Source: Sanderia malayensis (taxonomy: Eukaryota > Cnidaria > Scyphozoa > Semaeostomeae > Pelagiidae). From it: 64,000 nt of DNA. Shown here one piece after another: positions 38,791 to 53,029 of the stretch. The stretch's first letter is position 1, and the number at the start of each line of letters is the position of its first letter. The notes below the pieces were generated by a model. It ran no database searches. It had not been told where the DNA came from and saw only the letters and a program-made list of their open reading frames with translations. The position numbers and the translations under genes were made by a program. The stretch spans positions 1,798,001 through 1,862,000 of the forward strand of contig RQOL01000519.1 in assembly GCA_013076295.1 (NCBI GenBank). The letters are read 5' to 3'.

Positions 38791-41700
38791 TCATGAGAAA
38801 GCATCTTTATAGGAGTGCAGTCGTCGTTTTTTCAAGAATTGACGGGTAATTGTTTCAGTAAGAGTAAGTGATGCACATACCGATTCGCGCAACAATGCTG
38901 CTTGGATTTTCTTCATCTCTTTTCGCAAACTCAAATCAACCTTGAACTGTCGATAAAAAACATATATTTCAATGTAAAGTTCAGGCAATCTTCTGTGATA
39001 TATGTGAAAATATTTGACGTCCACTTACTCTAGTGTAGATTCAACAAGCATAAAATATACAAATGAAAGTATAACTTTAAAATGTAGTTCCTTACTTTTT
39101 GTTTACTTTGTCTTGCTTCTATGCTTTCTAGTCCGGAAAATAAACTTGTATTTATCTTTTGAATATTCTCTAACCTGAAATAGAAAGCAACAAAGACAAG
39201 TGACACAATTATTCCGTACAGGCCTAAGGCAACCAATACAGCTTTGGTGCACAATGGCTTTCTTACCCATTCTTTTGAGTTATGATTGACTTTTTTCTCT
39301 CTTTTTGATGTTCTAATAGCATTCTCTGTAAAAAGTTTAAAGTTATTCATGTTAATTTGTGGCATGAAAAATTCAAGAAGACTTTATCTTTGCCCACATT
39401 CGCTGCATATTAATTAATATCTACTCAACTCGACCTATTTAGCAAAAATACAAGAAACAACAACACAAGATAAACAAAAATAAAAAATAAAAAAAGCAAT
39501 GAACAAAAAAAACAATTGCACAACAAGAGACCAACAGGACATGATATATTATAAGAATAAACTCTTAACATTACATGAACAGAAATTGCAATTGCTGCAA
39601 TATAGACTTATTGGAAAGTAATCACAAGAACATACCATTAACTTTTCTTCACGCTCGTGATCGTTGTCCATTGCATTCTTGAGGGAATCCAACTCGATCT
39701 GTATATTCAATTTTGTTTCATTCAGAAAGCCTTGCCTGAAAATAAAGATTAAAAAATCAAACTCAAAACACTGGTAGTAAAAGGATGAACGACGTATCCA
39801 GATTATTTTGGATTCACCCTTTTAATCTGGATTAAACAGATTAATCTGGGTTTACCCGCTCTCCACGTTGGTTAATATGGTAATATTTAACACACAAATA
39901 TGTTACATGAATTTCAATAAGGAAAGGTTATCTGGATTAATCCTATGTGATCTTGCCTTTCATCTCTCTGATATTTCCACATTGATGATAGTTTCTTTCT
40001 GAGTATCTCTCCGGCTGAATCTGTGAATCGCTGCATCAAAGTTTCTTTTCTCTGTTGAAAGATGGTCAACACGTGGTCACTACTGCAGGCCATGAAAAAC
40101 AGAACAAAGGGAATCAAACGAGGTTGTATCTGTGGATAGAAGTTCTTCTGATCATGTCAGCAAAACATCTGATCATACTTACGTCAACAGTTTTCTCTAG
40201 CTTATCACTGAAAGACGTCAGAATTGACTGTAAACCATTTCTAGAATAGATTATGACACACTTGTGCAAAAAAGCTAAATTCAATACTGTAAAAGCTCTA
40301 TTAAGCCCCCTCTCCAATAGATCTGCCCTCCAAGCGAAACTTTGGAGTAAGCCTTTCTCTCTATCAAGCCCAACCCTCTGAAACATTGAAAATTAATTAA
40401 GCCTCCCCCCCCCCGAGGAAGGTGTAATTAGTTTTCAAAGTTCCAGATTTTACTAATAGAGCTTTTACTGCACATGATTTGGCCTGCAGAATTCAAGTTC
40501 TTCAATTTGCAAAATGATCACACACAATAAAATAAATCTGGTCTTACTTCTTCACATCCTCAGTAGTCTAGCTTTTACTTACCCTTCAATTTCTTCAGTG
40601 GTATGCTCACTCACAAGAGAGTCTCCCTTATACAACGGCTCTTGGTCATCACAAAGAGTAGAGCCAAACGATCCTAAAAAGAGAATTAATGCACTTGCAA
40701 CTAAAAATCATATGAGGCCAGCTATGACCTCACATACTTCAGACTACAATCTGAGCTTTAGTTCTTTGAATCCTTCGATATAGCATGAAAATATAATGTC
40801 AAATTATACCTGATGTATTGTAGTGGATGTTAGATACTCTTGTTCGCTTTCTCGGAATCGGTGACGATGATGTTGAGCTCAGTTGGCTTTCATGTTCTGA
40901 TTGTTTAAGAGACTGGCCCGAGACTTTTTTCTTCATTACTGCTTTCCTCCTAACTTGCTCTGTAATAAGTGATATGACATTATGACTTGTCCAATGAGGC
41001 AAGTCCAGTCCAATCAATAGAATTGTACTTGGGCATAGCTGGGGCTTTAAACGGGAAGCTATTAACTAACACTGATAGTTAATGCATGATAGGGAATTTA
41101 AGTGAATGTATTAAATGAATGAAGTCTTTTGCAGAAGGAGAGCTCAGACTCCCTGGCTCCCATATCTGACTGCGTTCCTAAGTTGCGAGTAATTTGAAAT
41201 GGATAGCTTGTAGCTATAGAGAGAGCAGATATTCGTGTGCATACTCTGTTTTGGAGTTTTTTCTTTTTCGATCTTCTTGCGAAATGCTTTCACTACCTGG
41301 AAAAAGAATAGAACGAATCAGAGCATTGCATCTTTATGATTACTGAAAAAACAACAAAGCTTACTGTAGATATCAGCTGGGTAGACAGTCTCCCTAGCAA
41401 GAGCCATATTTCTGGAGAAGAGGTTGTTATACCAGAAAGTGGATACGTAATTGAGTTTTGTTTTGAGTAAACTAAACATGCAAAGCAGTTATTAGTCAAT
41501 AAAAGGACAGAAAGGCAGATGGGAGCAAACTGCAATCAGAGTTTTTGCTTGGCACAGCCTATCGTTCCCCTGCAGTTACATAACTTCCATTTAAGCAAGA
41601 AAAAACATGCAGCATGTACCCTGAATGATTTCCAATATAAAAATGAAGAAATAAGATGTATATCATGTATAATAGCAGGGCAAAGTAAAATCAGATTTAC

Positions 41701-44700
41701 TAACTTCTGGCGTTTTCAAATGTGCCATGACTTCATCATCAGAAAAACATCTGTCATCACCCTCATCATCATTATGATTTTCATCAGAATCAGCATCCTT
41801 TATACGAATGAAAACATGCTTATCGATAAAACTAGTAATTTCCATAAACACTCTGGTTGATTATTCTTGTTTGCACAGAACAGTGACTTGGTAAGTGTGT
41901 CTTAGTATATTATGGTCGTCCAGGTAAATACCAGGCTATCGACAATATCTTAGAGTTTTACTTGTCGATAAAGCCATTGGTTTTAATTGGGCTCGATAGT
42001 CGATAGTACAAACATAGCTCGCTGGAGTACACTATACGTGTAGCATTATAGAGCACAGTCTAAATGATATATGAAGTCGTTTTGCCAGATTATGTATAAT
42101 AGCTTTAAAAGGTAGATATATTCTGGTATTCTCGTGCAACGTAACTAACTAACCAGTACATGTAATGGATGACAGTAGAATAATAAAATGGCTCAGTTTG
42201 TTTATCTACCTGGCCGTTGCTTGACGTTGTACCACCACCACCGCTTTGAAAGATATCTTGCTCTCTGCTTGACTCCACGTCATCTACAGAAAAACAAGAT
42301 TTGAAAACATCCAGATAACACAGGTACTATAATCAAGTTTGCAGCTATCTATGTGTTAAACAACAGCATATACAACTGAAGATATTAGTGTGAATAAGAG
42401 GTAGCATGAAGTATTGTGTTCAGAGCTTATCGTACCGTCTTCGTTGCTGTGATATGGCATGGGTGACGTTGTTGAATAGGAAGGTATCTTCGAACCAGGA
42501 GTCGAGACATCCAACATAATACCTGTTGAAACATAAAGAGGAATGTATGTGTCCTTTAACTAAAGAGGCGATGCCAAGTGGCTAGGAATGGAATAAGAAA
42601 CAATGTGACTTTTAATCATTGAATTGTTCGAATCGAAGCAGCATTGAACACAGCAATAAAGGAGCTTGGATAGAGTCGTTAAGGATGATCTACTATAATT
42701 TACATCCGTAGTCACTTTGTAAATTGATAATGTCATGCAAGTGGGTGAATAACTAAATGAATGTATACCTGAGTCACATGGCAAAAGATTTCGAGTTGAT
42801 GAATGAGGACGCTTTTCCTGAGAGAGAAAGAAGCTATGAAGTAACAAAGGGGCCAGCAAAACATGTTTTCCATATATTTTACAATTCTTTCTATACACAA
42901 TTGTACCAAAGCAATGACATCAAAGTAACAGGTTAAGGATAGACATCAAAGTAACAGGTTAAGGATATAGCAACTTTATTTCAAACTTACAGTGGTTGAA
43001 GTGCTACTAAACCTTGATACTTCGACTGTTTGTTGGTCAACAAGAGCGCTGTTAGCATCAGCCTGCCTTGACATTTCTATGATTTTCTGAAATACAACAT
43101 AAATGAACTTATTGCATTGAGCTAAGCTGCTGACTTGGCATGTTTCGTTCACTCGTAACACAAGTGACAGGAAGATCACATTAAATTAACAAAGACTTCT
43201 CCTTACTCTAGATATGATGGAGAATGATTCAACGGGATTTGGTTTGGTATTGCTTTCATAATTATCATCCACAGTGGGGACATCTTCATCTATCTCACTG
43301 CTACTATCAATAATAATCTCATTTGAATCTTCACTGATCTTCTTATCATTAGAATCTGGTGTTTTTTCGCCGACAAATTTCATTAAGCTCTTCTTGGCTT
43401 TGGGACTGTACACCTCTTGACTTTCTGCTTGCCATTTATCATAGCTATCGTCAGAATAGGTAGTGTTCTCGTCATTGACTTTCCCTAGAAACAACAAGGG
43501 ATTGTTAGATTGCACAGTTAAATTAATATGTTATTCATCTTATGATATAAGTTATCGTTTGTTAATTAGCTATTGATCTAACTCAAACTGTTTAAGCCAT
43601 GCCAGATACAGACATCCTGCTCCTTTTTAAGTCCTACGATTAAAGATAGAAATATTTTCAAGAAAGTCGTGACGAATTTGGTTCACCTAAAGATTCAAAA
43701 CACCTTGAGTCCAGTTTGACCATTTGATAAAAACATAATCGACTCTATATGTCATTGAAGTGAACATTTTAAGTCCATTCTTTACTGTAAAATGTCGTCC
43801 AGAGTAAAGATTTTACTCTATTGAGGCATTTGATTCAAATATAATTGACATTAAATGCCATGTATGTGCGATAAAACTTTGTATTTAACATTGTATAGCG
43901 GTGATGTAACTCTGTGAATACTTACGATGATACTTTTTGAAATCTGTATTCGCTGGTGTATACTCAATTGCATCGTTATCTTCATCGAAATCCGGAATTT
44001 CAGAATGACCTGTCGTATCTTCTACATCACTTTCTGTTGGCTTGGATCCATCTTCACTTGAAAAGGAAACACTTCTTTTCTGTGGCAAACCCCTCTTCTC
44101 TTTGAAATCTCCTTTTTCCTTTTTATCATGAAAATTTGATGCTTTGCTTTTTCCTTCTGATTTTTTATTCCTGCTGGAATCCACTTCTTTCACAAGAAAT
44201 TCCTCCTTTGGTTGTTCACCCCTCACGCTTTCTAAACTGGATGCACACTCTTGAATGTAATCATCATCACTGTATAAAGTTAGACTATCCGACGTGCTTG
44301 TAACATTCTTGATGCTCTTTGCTGCAGCATGCTTTAATTGCTCATTGCTTCCTCCAGTGGCCGGAGGCTCTTCTTGCTGCGGCATTAACTCGTCGTCATC
44401 GTTATCACCAAGCAAAGAAAAGTTTTCTAAAACCCCTCCATAAAGACTTGTTGAATTGGTGCTCTTTAGAAGACTTTTCTCTGCTTTTTCATACTTTTGT
44501 GTCAGAGCAATTCGTTTTTTCTCGAAGGTCCTTTTGACTTGTTTTTTCTTTGCTTTTCTTGGATCGGTAAAGCTTCTGCTTGGTGTCTTCGTCTAGAAAT
44601 GGATCCAATAAAAAGTGATTCATATAACCAATGTCCAAAGAAAACGTTATTAGAATAGGATGGAATAACATACAATAGAATGGAATAGAACGAAATAGAA

Positions 44701-46437
44701 TGGAATAGAATGGAACAAAAAAGAATATAATGAAATCAAATTGAATGGAATGGAATAGAATGGAATGGAATGGAATGGAATGGAATGGAATGGGATAGAA
44801 TGGAATAGAATGGAATAGAATGGAATAGAATGGAATAGAATGGAATAGAATGGAATAGAATGGAATAGAATGGAATAGAATGGAATAGAATGGAATAGAA
44901 TGGAATAGAATGGAATAGAATGGAATAGAATGGAATAGAATGGAATAGAATGGAATAGAATGGAATAGAATGGAATAGAATAGGCCAGACGATGCCAGAC
45001 CAGAATAAAATAAAGTAGGGCAAAGTAGATCAAAATATATAGAGATTTTTGCATGAAGAGCAAGCTACTTACGCTAGCTCTTATTGTCAATTCATCGTCA
45101 CTCACATTGAAAGGGTCTTTTACTTCACCTTTACGTGGGTCATACTCTTCGCCACTTGATTTCTTCCATGCTTTGAAAAGTTTTCTCATTCTCTTCTTCT
45201 TCTGGGCACCCTGTTCATCAGAAGGTCCAGTGCTTGTTGATTCTGATGGAAATGTATAGATCCCTGGCTTGGGGTTTCTAGTCTTCCTCTGTGCTTTATT
45301 TTTGTTCGTCTTGGTAGCTGGCTTTGCAACTTTTTTGCCTTTGTCATTATCTGAGAGTATCTAAAAATTTCTACATACATCAATACAAGTGACACACATA
45401 TTATAGCAAACAGTATATACTTTGTAACAAAGAAGATTTAAAGAGAAGAGACGGGGGAAAATAGTGTAAATAAATAATAAATATTTGCAAAGAATCGAAA
45501 CGAAAAAAGAAAATGGCAATGTAAAAAAATTGAATCCAAGTCTAATGAGTGAGTGATAATAGAAAAAGCTTACTTCATTAAAGGCAAACGGAGAAAAGCT
45601 GTTCACATTTGGCTTTGGTTTTGGTTTCGAAATGGTTCGGAGCTTCTTTTTGTATTCAACTTTCCCTGGCTTCGGAGGTGATTTTTGCGCAATGTTTTCT
45701 GGCATGCTATTCTGCGGCTGTACCAACGACTCAGGTAATACAAATTTCACATTCGTTGTCTCTTCTGCGCTGGTATTGTCTTCTTGAGTCTCTGGTACGA
45801 TACCATCAATCTCAATGGTACTAAGTGGTTCTCTCTTGTCTCTCAACTCTTTGCCCTTTTCCTCAATTACATTTGCAGTGCTCTACAATATAACATAGAC
45901 CACGTGAGCCATGTCTCAAAGCATGTGAACAGTGCAGTCTATAGTTTCAATTTTTACTTCTATGATATACGGCTTACTTAATCATCTTTTGGTATGTACT
46001 GCTTATTCCTTTACATTATAATATCAGATCAAATTAAATTCTATTACATATATTACATTTTCATCATATAAAATTATATTACATTATACTACATTATAGT
46101 ACATTACATTGAAGTCTCTTTTAAAGCATGCTGTTTGTCTCTTAAGTAAAGCACACAACTTAATCAAAACCCACCTGCTCTGGATGCTTACTTCTTTTCT
46201 TAATTTCCTCAGCAGTCTTTGCTTCAACAACTAAATTGCCTTTAGTACGGATTAAAATTGGATTAGACACCATGCCAGAGGGTAGTGGCGATGATTGGGA
46301 CGGACTTGATATATCAAAATTACTTTTGTCGAAGATATATTTGCAATTGCCAAATACTGCAGAAATTGCATGTGAGATGTTATCTTTGAGTTGTTAAAGG
46401 TTACAATTGCAGTAGTAATAGTAGTAATAAAGGTAGC

Positions 46438-46481
<44 letters not shown>

Positions 46482-49400
46482 CAGTCGTAGTAGTAGTAGG
46501 ACTAGCTAAAGTCGTAGCAGTGACAGTAGGAGTAGTAAAGCAAGAGTAAGGCAAAGTAAAGAAAAAGTGAATAAGAATAAAAAGGATACGTTCTTTGTTG
46601 ATGCGTATTTTTGCATATTTCTCTGTTGCTTCTGGGCAGAATGGAACAAGTTCAGAAGTTTCAATGTTCAGCTTTAGAAACAGCAACCAGCTGTTGCCTT
46701 TATCTACAAAAAGCATGCATACAGCGAGTCAATGGATAGGGTAAATGGCTTGTGTTACTCCATGAGTAAAATTTACAATCGCTCTTGTTTCGTGTTGGAA
46801 TAAAAGTGCAGAAAAACTTACCAATCAGACGTACATCTGAGGTATTGTCTGCTTTGATAACTATGTTTTCCCATGCTGCATCTGGAGACTAAAGCATAAG
46901 ATCTTCAGATATCAACGCCTTAGCACAAGAGACAGAGCAGCTAGCAGTATTGAGCATTACTTTTGCATAATTCTATCTGTATGATGTACTGTTCCGGATA
47001 TAATATTCATGGTAGAAGATCCTCCTATAAGACACAATGCATAAGTTGCATCAGCAAGAGGCAAGTACCTGATCACCATCATCATTGACAAATGCTGACA
47101 ATGACTTGCTTCCAATGTTAAAGTCAACCCAAAAAGTCGGCACGTCTTTGTGGCACGGAGGCTTTAACTGCAAAGAAGAACTTGACATTAAATGTCCAGA
47201 AAAATCATTCAACAAAATGCCTCAGAGAGTACCAAGCTCTTACTTAGCAATTTTGCAAAAGTTGAAACTGACAGCCTCATGTTATAAAAGAGCAGCAGGC
47301 TCTTATTTACTATTTGTTCATAGATTATAACTGTGAGGGCTGAGTAAAAGGTAAAGAAATCATACTCTACCTCATACATGCCAAGATGAAAGGAAGTACA
47401 TGGATAGGAGTAGACTCTATAAGGAGTAATGATTATTGTAGTAATTGATAAAAAGTGAAATTTAATCAATCGATTTCAGTTGAAATGTATGATACAATTA
47501 ATTGTAGTTATGTTATGATAATCGTTGTTGTAATGCAATTTCCTTTGCATGTATTTGTCGCCTATAGATTACAGATTGTCAGATAAGCGTGGTTGGCTCT
47601 TATACAAAATAGGTGAATTATGTTGGCATACAAAGCAAGTTGTAAATTACTAAACACTAGTACCTTCGGTTTTCAGTTGCACTGTTGAGTTCGTTAAGAA
47701 ATACTCGACAATCCTATGTAAGAACAATGTACATCGTAAATAAATGCTTTCGCAGCAAAATAAATCGGGTAAACATGGTGCAATGATTGCATCGTATGAA
47801 CCCATATTTACAATTTATATAAGTATTCCCCTTTTCTCTATCCCCCGTTCCATGATTCCCCGTTCCCCCTTTTACAGATAGCCATAAATCGTTGCAGTTA
47901 TGAGAGTAATGTAGCGGCACTGCCTCTCTTACGTGTTCAAATGCATTGTTTTGTATTGCGAGGAATGCTCTTTTGACACTGTCGCTTGAGTTGAACCATG
48001 CGTTTGCGTAAAACTCCTTGTCTTTATTATGCAGTAATCTCAACAGTGCTTCAAGGATTGTTGCTTGGAAGTCATAATCTATGAAATAACAAAGCATACC
48101 CGACACTTTAATAAAGTTGTAATAATAATAACAATAGTGATAATAAAAGGAGCTTGTAATACCTGGTCAGAGAGAGCGGGGTGAGGGGGGCAAAGTAGAA
48201 AGAGTCATACGAATACATTACGAACCACCAGCTTGTCTCAAGTAATCGCCATTCTTTTCCCTGAAAAATTAAAACAGCAGAACCTAATTACTAAGCTTAA
48301 AAATCGCTATGTCATTTACGTGGGAAGAATTGCTTTATACTCACAGGAAAAGTTTGATATTCTTTTTGCTAGTCAGCTGTGTGATCTGTGTTTTGCGGAC
48401 GTCTTGCAGCAATGAGTTGATTAGTTTGTAAGCCTGTGCGGAGGAGGAGAAGAAATCGAGTCGAAATTCGTTATAATGATTGTAGAGAGAACGCGAGGTA
48501 GAGAGAATCTGAAAGAGTGATATCAGACCATTGCAAGGATGAGAAGGCAAATAATAGAAACAAGTGGCAAACTATGGAAAAGGTCTTAGCCAAGTAGTGA
48601 GACGTTATTGGCTGAGGATGATGATCATTCATGATCCAATGAAGAATGAAAACAAAGAGAATAGTAGAATGACAATGAAGAGATGAAACAGATTGTATGC
48701 AAGAAAAGGTGATGGAGAAGAAGTTCAGGGGAAAAAGAATATGTATGATGAAAAGAATTAAAGAATAAACGAAACATAAGAGTATGGTCGAGATGAAAAA
48801 CAAAAAAATGTTAAATAATGAAGCTTACTTCAAATCTTGTGGAAAATTCAAGTTGACAGACTATAAAGAGGTTGATAATTTCCTCTAGATATGAAAAGCA
48901 TTTTTCTTTGCCTGCAGGAAAACAGAACGTTTTAAATGGATATATTTGTTATTACAACAGACGCTATCAAGCAACAATGACGTTAGTAATGGTAAAGGAA
49001 ATGATAATACCTGTAGCTGTGTCAGCAATTATCTGTAAAATGACATGGAAACATTTCACTGTAAGTATCATTATATTGAAATACATGCGCATATACATAT
49101 GCCAATTTATATTAAATTTGAAGTTAACAGAATTAGAAAGGATGAGACAACTATTAGCCCACCGATATAGCTTCTATGATGCCATCTAGATGTGTTGTTT
49201 CACATTTGCTACCTTTCTTTGTTAGAATCTATAAACATAAATAGTATTACACTTGAATGACCATTATACGCATGTAACAGTGAATGCTGATGTAGCTGAA
49301 GGTATTCAGATAACGGGCATTCTAGATAGCACATGTCAACTGTAAGTCTTTTTAGTAAAAATTTGAATTTATTGATATATCAATTATTTTTCAATATACC

Positions 49401-50166
49401 ATAAGTCCTCGATTAAGCACCTCCCCCCCGAAAAAACCCCCATCTTACAATATTTTTTTCGAAATAGGCCCCCGGGGGTTTAATCGAGGACTTACAGTAT
49501 GTATATTACGGTAATTGATTTTGGTTTATTTTCTATAGATGCTTCTTGCTTAATATTTGGATATCTTGTTTGAAGCAACTCTCTCATTTAGCATGTGTTA
49601 TTCAACTTAGCTCAGATACAGCTATATATTTGAAGATCTTGTCTTGCAAGTTAATAAAAATATATATGTATTACCTACCTCTTGCAATGATTTAGCAATT
49701 GAGCATTCTTTGTAAGTTACTAGATCGTCTAGCTTATTCTCGGTAGATAGATTTTGCAATATAGCAGTAAACGTTTCCCAAAATTCTTCATTATTCTGCA
49801 GAGAAATCTGAAGCGAAAATTGTGTTTTAGTAAAAAGGGAGGGAGCAAGCAGATTACAACTTTAGATTTCGTCTTACCAATGATAATGTTATAGCATCAA
49901 ATATTTCCAATGAGTTATGCGACTCGCTCATTTGTGCAACTTTCAAGTACTTCAGAAGCTGTTTTTGAAAAAGGAGTATAAAAATATTGAATAAAGTTTG
50001 GATGGAAGATGCAATTTCTGAGATAAGTATTTGCCCTTTGATGGATATTATTAGGTAGACAAGTAATAGCAATTTGTCTGCCTTACTTGAAGACAATATA
50101 AGAGAAATTTTGGTCACTACTTACATCCTCGGGATCTTGGCCTTCCTTATCAATTTTCTTTTCCAT
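38791..50166 (-). CDS. SYCP2: Synaptonemal complex protein 2 (meiotic chromosome-axis protein)
   Basis: Thirty-three exons from 50125-50166 to 38881-38946 join in phase to 1335 residues; the terminal exon is unsettled (see findings). SYCP2 forms the lateral element of the synaptonemal complex in meiosis, pairing with SYCP3. The N-terminal ARM-like domain is in exons 1-11 (DYDFQATILEALLRLLHNKDKEFYANAWF, quoted here as DYDFQATILEALLR then FYANAWF; DCRVFLNELNSATENRR; RVYSYPCTSFHLGMYE). The SPR/PH-like domain is in exons 12-15 (FWVDFNIGSKSLSAF, FGNCKYIFD). Exon 16 keeps KFVLPESLVQ, like the short VPES motif of vertebrate SYCP2. The middle (exons 17-27) is long, charged and Ser/Asp-rich. Exons 28-33 form a heptad-rich coiled coil (LTSFSDKLEKTVD, RFTDSAGEILRKKLSSMWKYQ). 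Human SYCP2 has 1530 residues. SYCP2 rather than SYCP2L is chosen because of the long middle and the C-terminal coil. Confidence 0.9.
40285..40472. repeat. Inverted-repeat MITE, TACYGTAAA/ATAAGC family, in a SYCP2 intron
   Basis: Left end TACTGTAAAAGCTCTATTAA then GCCCCCTCT; right end TTTTACTAATAGAGC then TTTTACTGCA. The ends are imperfect inverted repeats. It lies between SYCP2 exons 27 and 28. Confidence 0.6.
44665..44985. repeat. (TGGAATAGAA)n pentamer/decamer satellite in a SYCP2 intron
   Basis: About 320 bases of near-perfect GGAAT/AGAAT alternation fill most of the intron between SYCP2 exons 17 and 18. The left end is more degenerate (AACGAAATAG, AACAAAAAAG) and a GGAAT-only block sits near 44755-44790. 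Confidence 0.95.
46425..46530. repeat. (GTA)n trinucleotide microsatellite in a SYCP2 intron
   Basis: A run of AGT/GTA triplets with GCAGTCGTA interruptions between SYCP2 exons 14 and 15. Confidence 0.9.
49397..49500. repeat. Inverted-repeat MITE, TACYGTAAA/ATAAGC family, in a SYCP2 intron
   Basis: Left end ACCATAAGTCCTCGATTAAG and right end TTTAATCGAGGACTTACAGT are inverted repeats. CCCCCCCG and CCCGGGGG tracts lie inside. It lies between SYCP2 exons 3 and 4. Confidence 0.7.
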
Positions 50167-53029
50167 TTTTGCAATATTAAACAACCCTTGTTAAGCTTTA
50201 ATAAACTCTTCCAGTCAAGTTGTTCCAATTAACCAGCAAGACATTTAACTCAACTCAACCAATAACCGACAATAAGAAACTTCTTTTCAGATAGTAAGAC
50301 CACTAACAACTAGCTGCAAATTCAAGATATTTGTTGCATTAAATCCTACGTTTGAGCTTTTATTTAATATTACTGATCATAATTATGAAATATCAGCTAA
50401 AACTATTAAAAATATTGCGAAAATTGGCGCGTGGCGTATACACTAAATTTGAGACGACGAATTTCGCGCCAATATTTTATCACAGGGATGCAAGAGACAG
50501 AACACGCAATGCAAGTGCTGCTTCCATCAAAATCAGAACAAACTGGAACAATAAAGCTTTACAACAAATAAATAAGTATTGATATCTTGAAAGTTATAAA
50601 AAGTTGCTTATTTGATTAAATTGATTAAACGCAACTGTTTGCAATTGTGACCACGTGTCTGTAGTAGCACATGCAAAAGCAGATCATCCTTACACAGATT
50701 AAATCTTAGTCAAACGAAGAGCTTCGAACGCAATGACTGCTGTTATTAATCTATCCACACTTCGAGAAACTGAGCATTTTTAATACGGCAAAAGGTAATG
50801 TCAAACAGTGACAGTAAAAGAAAATAAGTAATTATGTGTGAAGCGTGGCGAAAAGATACTGCATTGCTTGTTGTACAATATGTCTTGTACTATGGTAGCA
50901 CGTTGAAATGACAGGTGAAAGCAAAATGGAAATATGCTTTAAAATATAGTTGTAAGGTACCGAATTTGATAAAGTATGAAAACTTGAGATGCTGTAAAGT
51001 GTGAACAGCTAACTCATAATAAACTATGAAAGTGGCTTGTTAAGAAACTATAAACTCATAAGGAATTTTGAAAACATAATTTGGAAAAACTATAAGTCAA
51101 TTAGATTAGAACTTTAAGAGGTTGTAAAACTTTGTATTGTGTTGTGCTTCTATCACTACTGAAATCTTCGAAACTTGGAGCAAGAGAACTTTTAAAAGTT
51201 CTAACATCTAGCCTCTGCCAACCTGTCACTCATTCATGGCCTACCATTGTTTGCCAGTTTGCTGGTGTTGCTCAAATAATTGAATCTGGTGAGCTACACT
51301 ACACACACACTCGTAGTAGTAAATGTGTCCAGATATCAGCATTGAAAGCCAGTAGAATTGCATGGAAAAACGTTGCTTGAAACTACCCTGCAATGTGATA
51401 AAAAAACTGAGCACAAATACAGGGGCGGCAGAACCCGAAAATACAACAGGAAAAATGTAAAATTTGTTAAATTTTTGAAGACGAAGTCAAGTGAACTAAT
51501 ACATATTTTTCTTTTTTAAATGTTGCCCCTTATATCTATGATGAATCCAATCTTAAAAAGTTTTTGCCCAGCCCTGCATATATTATTATTGCAATAGCAG
51601 CCTCACACTTATACTAAAAGTAATATAATATAAAGTAATATAATATAAAGTAATATGATATAATTATCGCAAAGCATTTGCCGTTATTAACCTGCACTGT
51701 GGTTTGACGTGATTTAAAATTATGGTGGACTATGGAATCAAGACTGGGAAAGTGTGTGCAACCAGCATGTCAAACAGCACTATTTGATGGGAGACAAGTC
51801 GGTCTTCTCTCTCCTATACATGGTACTTAATTGCACTAGTTAAGAGCCTGAATAAAGAGTGAACGACAACCTGTTAGCGAACAGGGTAGAGTTTGTAAAT
51901 AGAGATGAAACAAGGTCGTAAAAAATAAATCAAGACTTTAGAAAACTCAGCAAACAAAGTGATTAGTCCTATATAATTTAGGGTGGCATTGAGAAATGGG
52001 GTTGACTTTATCAAGTGGGGTTCTAAATAGAGTTAAGTGAGTTGGTGGTTAGCGTGTGGGGACGTTTGTAGTATTGAAGGGCTTCGAGGCTGTGAAGCAT
52101 AGTTCGGATATCTAGTACTCAGCACGTGGTTTCATAATAGGACCCATTGATCATTTCTGTACCAGTAATTGTTTTAATTCACGTGTCCGAACGATGCTTG
52201 TTATTGGCGAGTCAGAAAGTCAATGGATACGTATAGAAAAGCAAGTTAATTTTCATGACAACTACCTGCATAACTAACGGTATCGACCAATCTTAGAAAA
52301 CAAAATATCCCTTGAATTCAATCAAACCACACATCGCCCATTGTCTAGCGCACGTGGCCCCTATTATCACAACTTATACTGGTCGGCACAGTGTGGTGTG
52401 GTGTGTGCAATAGTTAAATCTCCCATTGAATTCGACACGATTGCAAGGCACAACATAAAATAGGCCCGACTTTTCTCACAAGCATACATAATTGCATCGC
52501 ATGCTATTAATGTATATATACAATTCATACAATACAATTTGACTCGCTGTACATATAACGAGCCCCCGTGCTCCCATAAAGAAAGATTTAGGGTGTCTAA
52601 TGAGCTAATTTTGTCTCTGAACTGTTCCTGATATAGTTCATGCTCCGAGTTTATAAGGATTTCTTGGTGTATCTTAAAGTTCGAAGATTTGCGATAAATT
52701 TTCAATGCGTTCAGTTCAGTGGGGATTCGTGGCAGTTTGGCCGCATCACTGAGATTACCACAGCGCATTTTGATTTGATGCACGCGTGTTGCATTGCATG
52801 TAATTACACACAACACTGGCCTATTACAGTGTGTGATAAAATAATTTGTAAACACGCATTCGCAGAGATGTTAATCAGTTCGGCCCGCTTTGACAGCTTT
52901 GATTAGACGTTACATGAAATCGAGGCTGTGTTGTGTGCGTGAGTGCGTGTGTCTAAAATAGTCGCCGTCTCGCGTGGAGGGATGCTGTGGCTTTACAGAG
53001 GGCAGAAGCGCACGTTTCTACAATGTGAG
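50167..53029. other. Divergent intergenic region between SYCP2 and SoxC
   Basis: Upstream of both genes. No coding exon was recognised. A short AT tandem (ATATAATATAAAGTA, about 51615-51665) is the only clear repeat. It likely carries regulatory DNA for SoxC; an AGCTTTGAT TCF/LEF-like word occurs near 52895. Confidence 0.45.

Noticed and set aside
44650..45189. Long frame rich in Phe-His-Ser-Ile on the minus strand
   Set aside because: It is the translation of the TGGAATAGAA satellite; real coding here is only the SYCP2 exon 45073-45360.
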